Shown here in pieces: positions 23,587 to 36,161 of a stretch of DNA of 64,000 nucleotides; positions within the stretch are counted from its first letter, which is position 1; each line of letters opens with the position of its first letter. This DNA is from Magicicada septendecula (Eukaryota > Arthropoda > Insecta > Hemiptera > Cicadidae), in the NCBI GenBank assembly GCA_034769895.1, contig CM068367.1, positions 320,403,662 to 320,467,661 of the forward strand, in the 5' to 3' direction. The translations under genes and the position numbers were made by a program. The notes under the pieces were generated by a model. It saw nothing but the letters and a program-made list of their open reading frames with translations, had not been told where the DNA came from and ran no database searches.

Positions 23587-24246
23587 TTACTGAGTCCTTG
23601 ACTTAGTCTTATGAAAAGGAAATTCTGGATGATCCTGCATTTCTTCAAATACAGCTTCAAAAATACGTCCCTCATCACCTTTATCTAGTACATTTAATTC
23701 AGCCATCTCAGAATTGCTCAGCTCAAAATCAAAAATCTACAACAGTTTACAAACAATAAATGTATAATTTCAAAATTTCAAAATAGTACTGATTTAATTT
23801 AGCATTGAAACATTGTACAGGTTGAATAAAGGAGGTACAAGATTTAAAAAAATGAGTAGAAACTTCAGTGGAGCTTTTACTATAATTCATCTGGTAAGGC
23901 AATATAGAAACAAGTAAACATGAAGTTAAATGTAAGAGTTAAAAAAGTTTGATAGTTATAACAATCGCAATCAGCCATATTGCAGAACACTCAAATAGTA
24001 CACATAGCTTTTTCTATTAAGCCAGATGGCATGTGTAAGGGAAATGTGTTTGAACAATCATTGAATAACAGTTAACATAACTATACCTGATAATTTTCCT
24101 TTATTCTGTTTGGATTTACACTTTTGGGTAAAACAGCAACACCTAACTGGAGAAGGTGACGTAGTAATATTTGTGCTGAAGTTTTACCTCGTGATTTTGC
24201 AATTTTCACTACTACTGGTTCAGTTAACGGAGTCAGCTGCTTAATT
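23587..24246 (-). CDS. Aldo-keto reductase, last two exons
   Basis: NADPH-dependent carbonyl reductase of the AKR superfamily (soluble TIM-barrel enzyme). Exon 24087-24246 (160 nt) encodes IKQLTPLTEPVVVKIAKSRG, KTSAQILLRHLLQLGVAVLP and KSVNPNRIKENYQ; the VLPKS-PNRI part is the conserved cofactor-binding strand and loop. The last exon, 23587-23736 (150 nt including TAA), encodes IFDFELSNSEMAELNVLDKG and ends in a HPEFPFH-type tail. Splice signals fit: acceptor CAG before 24246, donor GTATAG after 24087, acceptor TGTAG before 23736, a phase-0 join. AATAAA overlaps the stop region (23581-23586, minus strand). Upstream exons with the catalytic Tyr, Lys and His were not found up to the gap at 32106, so the gene is partial here or its 5' part is elsewhere. 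Confidence 0.9.
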
Positions 24247-24396
24247 CTGCACAAAAGTGAATAAAATTTTACAAGGAAACTTAATAAGAAAACAAAAATA
24301 AAATTAAAATTTCATTATCTTACTTTAAAGCACATTTTGATTATTATCTTAGTTTATCTAACTCATTTTGATTAAAACTTTATTTTGTTACTACTT

Positions 24397-27300
24397 CAGT
24401 GGCGAATATAGAATATATTTTTGGGGGGGGCCAAGATTAATGTAAGGTTAGGTTAAGTAATTTTAAGTAGACACCCCATGATACTTTATATCAGTTTTGC
24501 TGCTCATATTCAGAGGGTAATTTGCACTGAATGCCCCTTTTACTTTACCGAGATCACGCTTCTTTATTGTTGACATTAAATCATAAAAAATATATCTATT
24601 TTTAAACAAACCAAATGATGAAAAGATCTGTTACTATATTTCAAACATTGGTCAAGATTTTAACAATGTCTCATCTGTAAACACTTATCCGAACTAAAAG
24701 AGTGAAATACGCGATTGTGATTATCGTGTTTGGAGGGGTTCTAGCTATAAATATTGTTTTGTTCTGTCATGTATGTATAAATTGCCAAGACCCCTATTTT
24801 TTTCTTTTTGTGCATACACGCATATGTGTGTTTTATCAACTATCATTCAAAAGACTGTTTTGAGTATTGTTTTGGAGAGACCTTAAAAGAAGGTTTAATA
24901 AAGTGACTGTTTGACAATGCAACAAAATTTGTTTTATTAATCGTTTATCCAACTGACAATAAAAAGAATACATAAAAAGGAACTCCACTTTTTATATAGA
25001 CCAATGGTTACGAAACAAAATTCAGGTTTCTTGGTACACTTGCAAACTTATCAAGAACTTCATCGTCACTAACTATAATGTCTCTGTGGATAGAAAGTAA
25101 AGCAAGCCCGTTAAGCCTACTTTCAGATGTGCTGTTCCTTAGGTAAGTCTTCAGTCTTCTCAGGCTGGAGAAAGTTCTCTCTACGGTTGCGACAGAAACA
25201 GGAAGAACTGCGAGTAATCTCAGAAGGGTATAAATGTTGGGGAAGAAAGTCTTGTCACATTTTTCTAGAGAACTTATAACCGTTTTTGGAAGATTTGAAG
25301 GATTTTCCTGACTCCACTTTTTCTTTCCACAACATAAACTCACTTTGCACAATCTCTTTATGTGACAAATCTTCTTCGTAGAAACCAAAAGCAGCCTCCA
25401 ATGAACCGAAATCTGTTATGATACACAATTGTGGAAGGATGTTTTGTAAGGATGCAACTGTTTCCTTGTGAGATTCAAAGCGTTCTTTCAGTGAGTTACA
25501 AAAATCGTCCAGGTATGGCACATAAACAGCTCGTCGATAGTATTCTTCTTCTGTGGGGTAAGGGACGTTGCTACGTGCTGTTTGAAGGCGGCAAATTCTT
25601 GGAATCTCTTCCTTAATGTCAAGTTTGGCAGCGAATGACTTTACTTGATTATACAAGGCTTTAAATGAGTCATCAGCATTTGCCCTCTCCTTCGACAGAA
25701 GGTGTAAGACACTCGTAATGTTAGTCAAGGCCTGTGGAAGATCTATATTTTTGTTTTGAAGCTGCTCAGATAAGTTATGCGTGGTTGATAGCATCCGGCT
25801 CAAAACAAAAAGATTAATAAGAAATGAAAATTGACTAATAGCACTACTTAGAGTGTGAGCCTTAGAAGCTGAGTCACTTAATTCCTCTTCTTCTATTTTG
25901 CAAAGGGAGAGAAAGATAGGTTCCAAAATGTCTTTAAATAAAATTACTGAGTCGTGCCTTTCTACCCATCGGGTTTCGCACAGTGAAATAAGTTTCTTTT
26001 TCTTTTGTTCTGGACAACATTCAGAAATCATTGATTTCAATATTTCTGTTCTTTTGGCTGACATATGAAAGAATCCACAGACTTCTTTTATGACACCCAT
26101 ACAGTTTCTTATAGAAGGTATTCTGCTCGCATCTGACAAACACAAATTTAGAGTGTGTGAAGAACAATGTGTATACAGGGCCAATGGTAGCTTTTCTCTG
26201 ATGGAAGCTTGTACTCCTCTGAATTGCCCACTCATCGTGGCAGCACCATCATACCCTTGACCTCTCATTTTGTTTAGATCAAGCCCTAATGTTGACAAGG
26301 TCTCCAATATTGTGTTAGCCAAACCTGCTCCAGTGACGTCATAAACGGGGACGAATGTCAGAAAATCTTCTCTGATTTTGAAAGTTTGGTACTCTACGTA
26401 ACGTACACAGAGAGAAAACTGTTCGATTTGGCTGATGTCAGTGGGTTCATCTGCTAAAACGGAATAAAAAACAGTCTTTCTGACATTTTCTACAATTTTT
26501 GATTGTATTAAGTGACCGAATATGTTAATAAGTTCGTTTTGAATGAAAGAACTTGTGTACATCGTCTTCCCACCACTGGTCGTTAATTGGTCTTTAAGAA
26601 TATTATATCCACTGTTGGCTCGGTATCTCAACAACGATCGAAAATTCCCATCATTTTGGCCCGGTTCTTCAGGGCTTATTCGTCCAGAGTCACGATGACC
26701 CCTTAGAGCTATTTGCTGCCTCCCGCAAAATCTTATTGTTTGTATTATAGGGATTAGCCGTTTTCTATTATTCTCAATATCCAGTCTTCTTTGGGCATTT
26801 ACTTGATTGATAACACTTTCAGCCTTTTTCTTAACTATAGCTTTTGTGTTTTCAGCGATCAAAACACATTTCTTTTGATAGGATAAGTTTTCATGTTTGC
26901 TAAACATTTCCCTGGCTTTTTTTAAATTGGTAAAAGCCTGAGTAACCAACGCCCCTGCTACTTGGTGATCTCCTTTCCCTACATTTTCGGTATGAGAAAA
27001 TAACACGCAGTACTTGCAAAAAGATCCAGATTTTTCCTCTGAATAAGCTAACCACGTAAATTCTTCTAGCCACTTCATTTGAAAAGATCTAGTATGGTTT
27101 GAACTAGTAATGGAGGGAAATTTGTATCCAGGCTGAGGTTTCCAAACATTTTCTAATACAAAAATTTGTTTTTCGTTTGTGAAAGAACGGAATTGTTTTG
27201 ACAATAGTTTCCAATATCATAGATATTTTTCCTTACTTGATTAGGCCTACTATCCTCCATAACCGGAACTACATTAATTGAGCTCGAAGTAGCGACATCA

Positions 27301-27853
27301 CAAGAAGCAATTCTACCAATGCAGCCGACTTCAGCATTGTCACCGTCAGGCCTATTTGCACTTTGTCCTTTCGTAACACTACCGACTTCAGGACTGTCAC
27401 CAACAGGCTTATTGACACTTGGTTTTTTGGCGAAAAAGTTTTGAATAGAAGCTTGCCACTTCATTACAATTGTGGTTCACTTACGGCCAACTTCAATATA
27501 CTGATAAAGTACATAAACATTAACACTTAAAACACCACCATACTTCAGTACAACAGATGTCGAACAAACGTAAACAACAAACAATGGCTGCCACTGAACT
27601 GTTCAGTTGTCCGCACACGCAGATTGCCGGGCGGGAGCCCGAGTCAGACCGAATCAACCCGAACTGGCACGAACTTCACACTACTACCACCTCACTCCCC
27701 TCACCAATACGGGGAATTATCACTGTCTGCCGCGGCGATGCCTTCGCGCATGATTCATTAAAATAATTCAGATTACGTTACTTATTTTTTCTTTATATTC
27801 ATTATTTCGGGGAGGGCCCGGGCCCCCTGGGCCCCCCCTTATATACGCCCCTG
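24397..27853 (-). mobile_element. hAT transposon, 3,457 bp, near-complete
   Basis: Flanked by identical 8-bp target duplications TACTACTT (24389-24396 and 27854-27861). Ends are inverted: left CAGTGGCGAATATA then GGGGGGGGCC, right (reverse complement) CAGGGGCGTATATAAGG then GGGGGGCCC. An 8-bp duplication and CAG-G-GCG termini are diagnostic of the hAT superfamily. It carries one transposase gene on the minus strand. It sits upstream of the reductase exon at 24246, in the same transcriptional orientation, presumably in an intron. Confidence 0.95.
25008..27464 (-). pseudogene. hAT transposase (ZMYM1/TTF-type), two frameshifts
   Basis: Transposase that would bind the terminal repeats and cut and join DNA. 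Starts MKWQASIQNFFAKKP at 27464, a typical N-terminus of the zinc-finger MYM1-like group. About 85 residues later the frame shifts near 27190. The long middle frame (27204-25255) has a TTF-type zinc finger (FTWLAYS, CKYCVLFS), the DUF4371 region with DEPTDIS, GYDGAATMSG with a catalytic Asp, and the insertion-domain CSSHTLNLCLSD. A second shift near 25315, in a homopolymer-rich stretch, leads to the dimerisation domain ending VATVERTFSSLRRLKTYLRN. About 800 codons in total, a usual length. All main motifs are present. The shifts could be real decay, a short intron (first one) or sequencing errors in homopolymers. Confidence 0.9.
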
Positions 27854-27984
27854 TACTACTTATATAGAAGTTATTGATTTCTAAACTAGTTGAAGAACAG
27901 ATGTTTTTCTGGGTGGAATTACAAAAAGGGCAGATAAATTTATTAGCAGTTGTGTGATTCTCTGTTCAGGAATTTCACAAAAAC

Positions 27985-28250
27985 ATGTATGATCTTATCT
28001 CAAGCAGAAACTGAATACATTTCCTCAGCTCTTAGGATATGTGCAAGTTAATAAATATAGAAGGAATGAGTAGTCACTTCAATACAAATGAAAAGTATTT
28101 TTACATGCTGATAATAGAAGTGCTGTAGATATGATTCTATTTTGTGAAAATAATATGAAAATAAAGCATACAGATTCTCATTACAATTTCAGAAGGATGT
28201 AGTAAGACTTGGGAAAGTGATTGTAAAATATGTTGAATCACAAAACTATT
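27985..28250 (+). pseudogene. Ty1/copia RNase H relic
   Basis: Plus-strand pieces LSQAETEYISSALRICAS, HADNRSAVDMILF and KIKHTDSHYNFRR match, in order, the copia RNase H signatures (S-EAEY, DN-SA, KHI-RYHF). Stops and at least one frameshift intervene and nothing else of pol remains. It lies next to the right end of the hAT element. Confidence 0.68.
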
Positions 28251-31200
28251 TAGCTTATATTTTTACAATAAGTTTAATACACATTTTCCTTAAATTTAAA
28301 AAAAGATATATTAATTTGTAATTTTCTTAATATTCAAATAAGTTTCATGGTATAGAGTGTATGTTTAATTTTGATTTTTAGTCAATTACAGCAATTTTCT
28401 GTTAACAAAACTTCAAATTGAGAAGGAGAAATAGAATAATTAAACTGTATGTCTACAATTCATGCCAATGTGCCACTTTTTTTATTAAATACTGCCTACT
28501 GTTTTCTTTATCAGTTGAAGTTTCTGTGCATACTGTGTGGAAGATAATAATTAAAATATGAGTGTCTTACATTAATATATTATAACTCTACTTCTATGCG
28601 TTATTGTTATGTCGTATTGTGTGTGAGTACCTACCTGCTGTCCGATCTTGCGGATTCTTCCGACTAGGGCATGTGGATTTTGGATTTGAAGTTCGCAAGC
28701 TAGTAATCTCAAATTTATTGCAACAACACACAAAATAGGTTACTTTAAAGGGGGAGAGTTTTGTGAGACTGGTAGGCTTTATCGTACAACAATAAAACAC
28801 TGTTATATGGGGTAATAAAACGTTGTTTATTACTCCAACAACACACAAGAATAGAATGGTTATTATTTTATGAATTTCTTACAGTCTAAACAATGAATCA
28901 ATGTTTTTCGATTGGTCAATAGTTGAAAGAAACTAAACTCGTTCTTTGGTGAGTTAATTGCAATTTCAATTTTAATTTATTAATTGATTTGCTCTAATTA
29001 GATTTCTTTAATTAAATTGAATTTAAATGTTCATGAAACAAAATATAAAACTCTGAAATTAATTAGAATAATTTTCCAAAATGAATTTGACGTGACAGTC
29101 TAGTTCACGTTATTTCATTTCTAGTGATTCGACTTCTGATATACTGCAGTATGATCTAATAATTAGATTGTCAGTTAAGATTTGTATAGCGCTTTTATAC
29201 TACTTCTATTTCTTAACTATAACTTACTAATGACTTAAACTGCTATACAGATTATCACAATGAATTTACTTTTCAATTACTAGAGTCTTTGCTTTTTGTT
29301 TGGCACCTGAATTATTTGAATTACAATGTTTTAATTGAAAAATAGAAAATTTGGTGTGAAAAATAAATAAGTGGATTTTGCTTTCCTGTTACTGAAGAGG
29401 ATGTCGTTCCGATTTGTCCCTCGTCGATTCGAGTCCTTCGCTGGAGAAAATAATCTGCTTTGAGCTGCTGGATTCGGTCGTGGAGTTCAAATTTTGGCAA
29501 CACTCTGCTTCCTTGCTGTTTGTGAATCTTTTAACGTCTGCGGTTGTCTGCTGGAACTGGTTCCTGTCCCTCGTCGATTCGCACGTTGCACGTCAGCGTG
29601 TGTGTGTGTGCTTCGTTGAGTGGGAGCTCTGCTCGTCAGCTGTTCACCAATGATTTAGACGGCCTCTCTGCTGTATTCTTGAAGTCTGGTCTTGAAGTCT
29701 GGTGGATCTCTTGCGTGCTTATGACTACTGGTAGTACACAATAAGCTTGGTTGATGTACTGAAGAGTATCTCGCCTTTACGCAACAATTACGAGCTATAC
29801 AGTTGACCTGTAATTACTGTGTTCGTAATTGCGTGTGTGTTGACCACGTAGAGTCTTCACCATTGTTGATCTTCACCACTATGGCTACTAGACGATCGAA
29901 GGACTACGTCTTAACTTCGTGAGTACTGGCAAAAGAGTGATGTTTCAACCAGAAAATACCGCGCTGGTCGGGGCTCGCGTCAAGTGATTTGATTGGCTGG
30001 CACACTCTCCCTACTACATAAACTTTGAATTCCCTTGGTCCGTGAGAATGAAGTTAGGTTCCCACAGATGGAGAATTGATATTATTTCTAATATTACTAT
30101 CAGCGGAACCAATTTGTCGCTCCGGATTTCCTGTGCTTATTTAATTTTGCAATAACTTGGTTGCAAACCAAGTTGTGTGAAATCTAAAATATACAATCTG
30201 TCAGAAATTATTATCTTTACAACATACTAAAATCTCATTACTGTAACTCTATTTTTACAGAAGTTATTCAATTATATTTAATTAACTCTTTCATTTGTTA
30301 ATTATATCGCGTAAAATTTGCACACGTCATTATTAATATTTCGGCAAACATTTTGGCTATGTTGGATTTCGCCTTTATTTATTAGTTTCCGAGATATTAA
30401 TAATTAACAGTTTGGGTGTGGTCGCTTCCTTGTACAGCGAACTGATTACATAACGACCACATGTGCGTTGCTTTACAAAGCATTATCTTCAATGCTCTAC
30501 ATTCAAATGGAGTTTTGACTGTTATATTTTATTTAAATATGCTTTCAGTATGCGGTAAACATATAACCCCAAATAGTTAATATTTGGTGCTGTTATAATA
30601 TGTTTACTTAATACAAAACCTCCAATAAAAAATATACAGTGTTTCACAAAATTTCTCCCACACGTGTACTCCTCTGATAGAAAAATTAAAAAAGTTTATA
30701 CAAACATAAGTTTGGAAACATTTTGTTTCTACATATGGCCAATCAAAGTTTTCCTTTTTTGCCTCAAAGACGACACACATATAATGCAATACCGCATGTA
30801 TATGGACATGTAATTTTGTCTAAAGTATTTTTACAAGTTTAAAGTTGTTATATTTTATGAAAATTCCATTTAAAAAACTAGAAAATTGTACTTTCCATAT
30901 TTCTGTAGAACACCCACTATTAAAGTGTTTCAAAATTAATCACCATAATCAGAGAAAAGAATAATAACCATCATTTCCCCTGTACAATTTTCAATAAGCT
31001 ACAAGTTATTTATCCTTTAACTATATTTCTATAAGATGATATATATCAAATTGTTCAGACTTAAACTCTCTACTATATTTTGAGACAAAACTAATTCTTT
31101 TTGAGGCAGTGACTGTAATAGTGGGTTTCCTACAAAAATATTAAAACTACAACATTCAGGTAAGTTTTTTTAATATATTTTCATACGATTTTCATAAAAG

Positions 31201-31415
31201 GTAACAGTTAACAGCCTTAGAACAAAAGAATTAATTCTTTATGCAGAATTTAATTTGAATTTATTAATTTTGTGTCCTTAATTTTATTAATGTAGATGCA
31301 GTATTTGTGTTCTTTTACCTTAGAGACAAAAAAACTTCTACTCATAAGTAAAAAACAAAATGTTTCCAGACCTATCTTCATGTAAACTACTACCTATATA
31401 CTAACTATCGACAGA
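28251..31415. other. Anonymous DNA, possible retroelement debris
   Basis: No recognisable coding domain. A GC-richer part (29390-30020) contains the 16-mer GTCCCTCGTCGATTCG twice (29416-29431 and 29566-29581). Two similar TTATT-CAACAACACACA stretches lie at about 28697-28735 and 28820-28850. Poly-T and ATTTAAAT-rich stretches make up the remainder. No upstream exon of the aldo-keto reductase could be seen here. Confidence 0.45.
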
Positions 31416-31419
31416 AGCA

Positions 31420-31421
<2 letters not shown>

Positions 31422-31487
<66 letters not shown>
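31422..31487. repeat. (TG)n microsatellite
   Basis: About 33 uninterrupted TG dinucleotides. Simple repeat with no associated gene. Confidence 0.97.
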
Positions 31488-31489
<2 letters not shown>

Positions 31490-32105
31490 TTTGAGATATT
31501 ACCCTATATAATGTCTGTGTGTAGACCTGTATTTAAGGGGAGTAAACTGGGTAGTTGCCCAGGGTAACAGATTTTAGGAGGCATCAAATTGGAGGTTAGA
31601 AAAATAGAATATGTGATGTCCAGTTGTTGAATTTCAGTCTCTCAACTGAGTGGAGATTTTTGTTGCTGAAAAGGGGCATATGTATATCATTACATTATTA
31701 ACTTGAAAGAGTGGGAAAAGTGCCCAGTGATCATTTGTTTCTTTCTTGTTTGTTTATTTTAACTCCATTGTATTTTTATAGTGTCACAATCATGGGTATT
31801 TTTGTAATTGACTTTGAAATTAATTATTTACAAATTTTTTCTGAATTTTGTATTTAGTAATTGAAATTAACTTTATCCACCTACTTTAGATTAAAATAAC
31901 CTGCAAAAATAATTAATTACGGTACATGAAGAATACCAATTGTAGCCCTGGATCCATGAAGCGAGCCCCCTATGATCTGGCTCTGTATAATGCTACAGCC
32001 ACACAGTAAAATGTGGGACTAATAGATCACATAATGGCTGTACCCTTGTGGTTTATACATGACCTTTCAGTCACTTTGTGATTGATGTTAGTGACCAATG
32101 AAACT
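31488..32105. other. Anonymous AT-rich DNA up to the gap
   Basis: No gene or repeat recognised on either strand; ends at the second N run. Confidence 0.55.
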
Positions 32106-32605
32106 NNNNNNNNNNNNNNNNNNNNNNNNNNNNNNNNNNNNNNNNNNNNNNNNNNNNNNNNNNNNNNNNNNNNNNNNNNNNNNNNNNNNNNNNNNNNNNN
32201 NNNNNNNNNNNNNNNNNNNNNNNNNNNNNNNNNNNNNNNNNNNNNNNNNNNNNNNNNNNNNNNNNNNNNNNNNNNNNNNNNNNNNNNNNNNNNNNNNNNN
32301 NNNNNNNNNNNNNNNNNNNNNNNNNNNNNNNNNNNNNNNNNNNNNNNNNNNNNNNNNNNNNNNNNNNNNNNNNNNNNNNNNNNNNNNNNNNNNNNNNNNN
32401 NNNNNNNNNNNNNNNNNNNNNNNNNNNNNNNNNNNNNNNNNNNNNNNNNNNNNNNNNNNNNNNNNNNNNNNNNNNNNNNNNNNNNNNNNNNNNNNNNNNN
32501 NNNNNNNNNNNNNNNNNNNNNNNNNNNNNNNNNNNNNNNNNNNNNNNNNNNNNNNNNNNNNNNNNNNNNNNNNNNNNNNNNNNNNNNNNNNNNNNNNNNN
32601 NNNNN
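32106..32605. other. Assembly gap, 500 N
   Basis: Exactly 500 N. The right side resumes inside macro-repeat block A at the position matching base 292 of copy 1; the left side is unrelated DNA. True size and even adjacency are unknown. Confidence 0.98.
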
Positions 32606-32938
32606 CGTTTGAAATATACCATTTAAAATGTAAATGCAAAATATCTATTTCCACTTTATATTTAAATGCCTTTTAGTAGATACAATTTTTAAATTTCCAT
32701 TCAAATGACTTTTTCTACATCATTTTCTACTTAGGCTAATAATAGAGAATAGTTAAGTATCAATGCTTAGATCCAACGAATATACATAATAGGCTACACA
32801 TACAAACTGAATACAATAGTTTCAAGGAATGCTATTTTAAATATCGCAGTGCCTGGGGTTCATACTACTGACAGAAGTTTAAATAGATGTTTCAAAAAGT
32901 TTTTGCAAATGCAATATTGTGCAACTGGTGCAATATTA

Positions 32939-33694
32939 ACTTCAGTATGCTATCCATACTATGTCCCGTAAGGAAATGGAAGTACGGTGATCACGAGAAA
33001 AATCATGTTCAAGAGAAGGGCTGATTCTGATTGTAGTACCCTCAAACACAAAGAATAGTCATTTTCCGAAAAGTGTGTGTGCGTAGAATTTTTTTTATGG
33101 CGAACGATAACTGCCGCAAATTCAAACGGAATCAAATAATTTTTTGTATATGTACCCGAGTTGTAGAGGACTCAAGGCCTATTGATTTTGGTGAAAAATG
33201 GTTAAAGGGAAGGGGTAGTTTACCAGCAACGTTTTATGTTTAACAAGAGTAAAATACTTAATTTTGATAAATAAAGTATCCTGAAAAGGTCATATAGTCC
33301 ACTGTAGAAAGGTAGATGAAAGGGTAGTTGAAAGAGGCGGGGTAATTTTCTATAAATGAAAATGATAGTTGAAGAGGGAGGGGGGTAATTTTTTATGTGT
33401 ACTACGTTATTGGCAACAAAGAAGTAGTTTGTTGTAAAATTCCTTCCCGGGTTTTTGCCCGTGGTCCAACGTTTTCAGCAAAACCAGACGCTTCAGCAGT
33501 GCTATCGACTACATCATCAGTGAAAATCGAGTGCGATAACGTGAGGTTGTATAGGCCTACGTAGTGATCACAGTACAGTACAGGCTGAAGCAATATGTAG
33601 AAATAAGTAGTTTCTATTGAAATATTTCATTTCGAAAATGATTTTAAATATAAATCTTAGAACATGGAAGTCATGTATGGTTCTCCATACCGAT
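32939..33694 (+). mobile_element. Helentron-like short element in A2
   Basis: Same element as at 631-1393, with one internal unit and the 3' hairpin end CCATACCGAT at 33694. It shows several single-base deletions relative to the other copies. Confidence 0.58.
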
Positions 33695-34876
33695 TTTTAT
33701 ATGTGTACTACGTTATCGGCAACAAACAAGTAGTTCCTATGGAAATATTTCATTTCAATTTGTCAAACATAAAAATCGATTACAAGGAACACATCTAACG
33801 TGTTAGAAATTTCGAACCGAATTCAAGTAGCCTAAATGATTTAAAATATAACCTTAGAACATGGAGGTCATGTATATACCGATAATTTAATATGAAATTG
33901 GTACCAAGAAAAAAGGAAGAGCAAGTGAACGAACTGAACTTAATAAAATCCGAAAGACAAAGTTGCAAAAATAATAGGTTAGTCATCTAAAAGAGGAAAA
34001 TCAATTGACCTACATGTTCCAAGACGATTCATACTCATCAGCTGGTAGTGACAATGGTAGTTCGTTGACCTAGAAACTCTCAATAACTTCAAGATATGAA
34101 TAAATCCCTAGGAGCGTTATATTCGTTCTTTGTAATTAAACAAATATTTTTGCAGTTTAGTACTTGCCTATCAAGCTCCGCTCCTGAAGGGACGTCCTTT
34201 TTCTATTCAGGGGAATGATTATGAGACCCAAAGAAGTGAAATTAGTGACCAATTACTTTAAAAACTGGTTCTCCTAATATTACATAAATTCTGATTTCAT
34301 AATGTTCCATAATTTGCGTCAACAAGCACTCGGAAATACAGTATTATTATGAAATATTATTAGGCATAACTAGTATAATAATATTATAATATTAAATACT
34401 GTTATTAGTAAGTTATAATTGTGGAATAGTATTATAGGTAATTGCTTGCATGTTTACTGGTCACAGTTATAAAGAAATAAATTTTAGTTTCAGAAAAATT
34501 CATTTTCTTTTAAGAATCATTTAAAAATGCCTATTTCTAATTTTTATTCGAAATGTGTTTTTGAAAACAGCTTTGTGTTTTGTATTTGAAATAGAAAAAA
34601 ATCTTTATTTTTGCTTTTTCTGTTTCAATTGAGGTGAGTTACCCATTTTCCACGTCAGTGTCTATAAGCAACGTAAAGCAATGACCTGTGCTTGTTTTTA
34701 TATGACAACACGTATTCATTTTCAAAATAGTAAGTTGAAGATCATCCAAAAACCACTAAGCGGTGACCCCATTGCAAGTCCGTCGTCCTGCGCGAAAAAT
34801 CGGTTATCAAAGATGAAATAGTTCTGGCTTAATATTACTCTTAATAGTGTAATAAGTTCCTATAGGCCTACTTCCT

Positions 34877-35184
34877 GTTGATTTAACTTGCCTAAATTCT
34901 CCAGATTTTTCTGCAAAATATCAATTGTTTGGGGCACCGGGACATTAGTGTAAAGATTCACAACATCGAAGGACATCAGTTTATATTGCGGTAACATTTT
35001 TAATGATTTCACTTTATTCAAAAACTCAATATTATTCATGACACTGTGGTTATTGTTATTTTTATATTACTCTTTATAACCTGTAGATTTTTTTTAACGA
35101 TTTTATATCCGGGTGCTGTGGTAAAATTAACTATAGGTCATATGGGCTCATTCTCCTTATGTATTTTTGGAAAGTCATTTAGTG
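34877..35184 (-). pseudogene. Penelope-like RT relic in A2
   Basis: Copy of the relic at 2578-2885 with the same SFDVVNLYTNVP block and the same interrupting stops, so it decayed before the block was duplicated. Confidence 0.78.
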
Positions 35185-36161
35185 CGGGAGCGTGAGCATG
35201 TGTTTTATCACCTGATGATGAGACTATAATTCTCGAAACGCGTTGTGTGTATAAAATATAAAAAAGAACTTGCAAGGAAGGAAACCTGGATACACAAGGT
35301 AATTTTAACATTTAATTGTAGGCTACATGCAACTTGGAGACCACAACAACTATGTGTATTACATAATAGGGTTAAAACACAATATGAAGTGTATATCGTC
35401 GCACTTTACGTATATTTTACCTCGTACTTCTTTTGAAACAGATCCCGGCCTACATGAGTGAGTCTGGCATAGTATCTCCTAAGTAATTTAACTCACAGAA
35501 TTAATTTTTACAACGGTTTCATGAAAACATTAGTTGTAAATGCTTATAGCCTATTTGAGAAGTTCGTGACTTTTATTTCTTTTAACGATTATTCCTTTTC
35601 TTTCTTGGGCTGTACCCTCTACAAAAACATTACATATTGTGAAAGTTTTTCAATTTTACAAGTTGTGGATAACATACACATACATACCTTCTACCTACCC
35701 GAGTCTATCAGAGATGAAACACAAAACATCAATATCTATAAACTTCAGAATTTCTTCTATATATTGACACAAGCCATTAAATTCCATTTAGTTATCGCTG
35801 TTAGTTGAGATATTAAACAACTTAATTTTTCAACATTAATAATAGATTTAACATTGTATCCATTTGTTCTGTTATTGTTATCCAATGAGAAAGTTGATCA
35901 CAAAGATGCTGAAGATATAAAGTGGACAAAGAAATAAAAAGTCGTTAAGAAAAATGAAGACACAAATTATCCCACAAAAGATTGAAGTGATCTACCATGA
36001 TGTTACTACGGACTGTTCGCGGCTATATTGAGTATATAAATTACCTGAAATTGTTTATATATAGCTATGTTGAACTGAAAAAAAAAACAAAAGGCACGCG
36101 GCGGCGCGTGAGGCTGTTCCAGTCGTTTGGAGATCCGGCAGCGTTGAGTAACGCTCTAGGT

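Larger units (their letters stand above)
32606..36064. repeat. Macro-repeat block A, copy 2 (gypsy-free)
   Basis: Matches 292-3763 of copy 1 and keeps the uninterrupted TTGTTTATATATAGCTATG at 36050-36069, the empty site of the gypsy insertion in copies 1 and 3. It contains a Helentron-like short element (about 32939-33694) and the Penelope RT relic (34877-35184, minus). Between 32606 and 34250 it differs from copies 1 and 3 mainly by single-base gains or losses in homopolymers, which suggests lower consensus quality near the gap. Confidence 0.93.
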
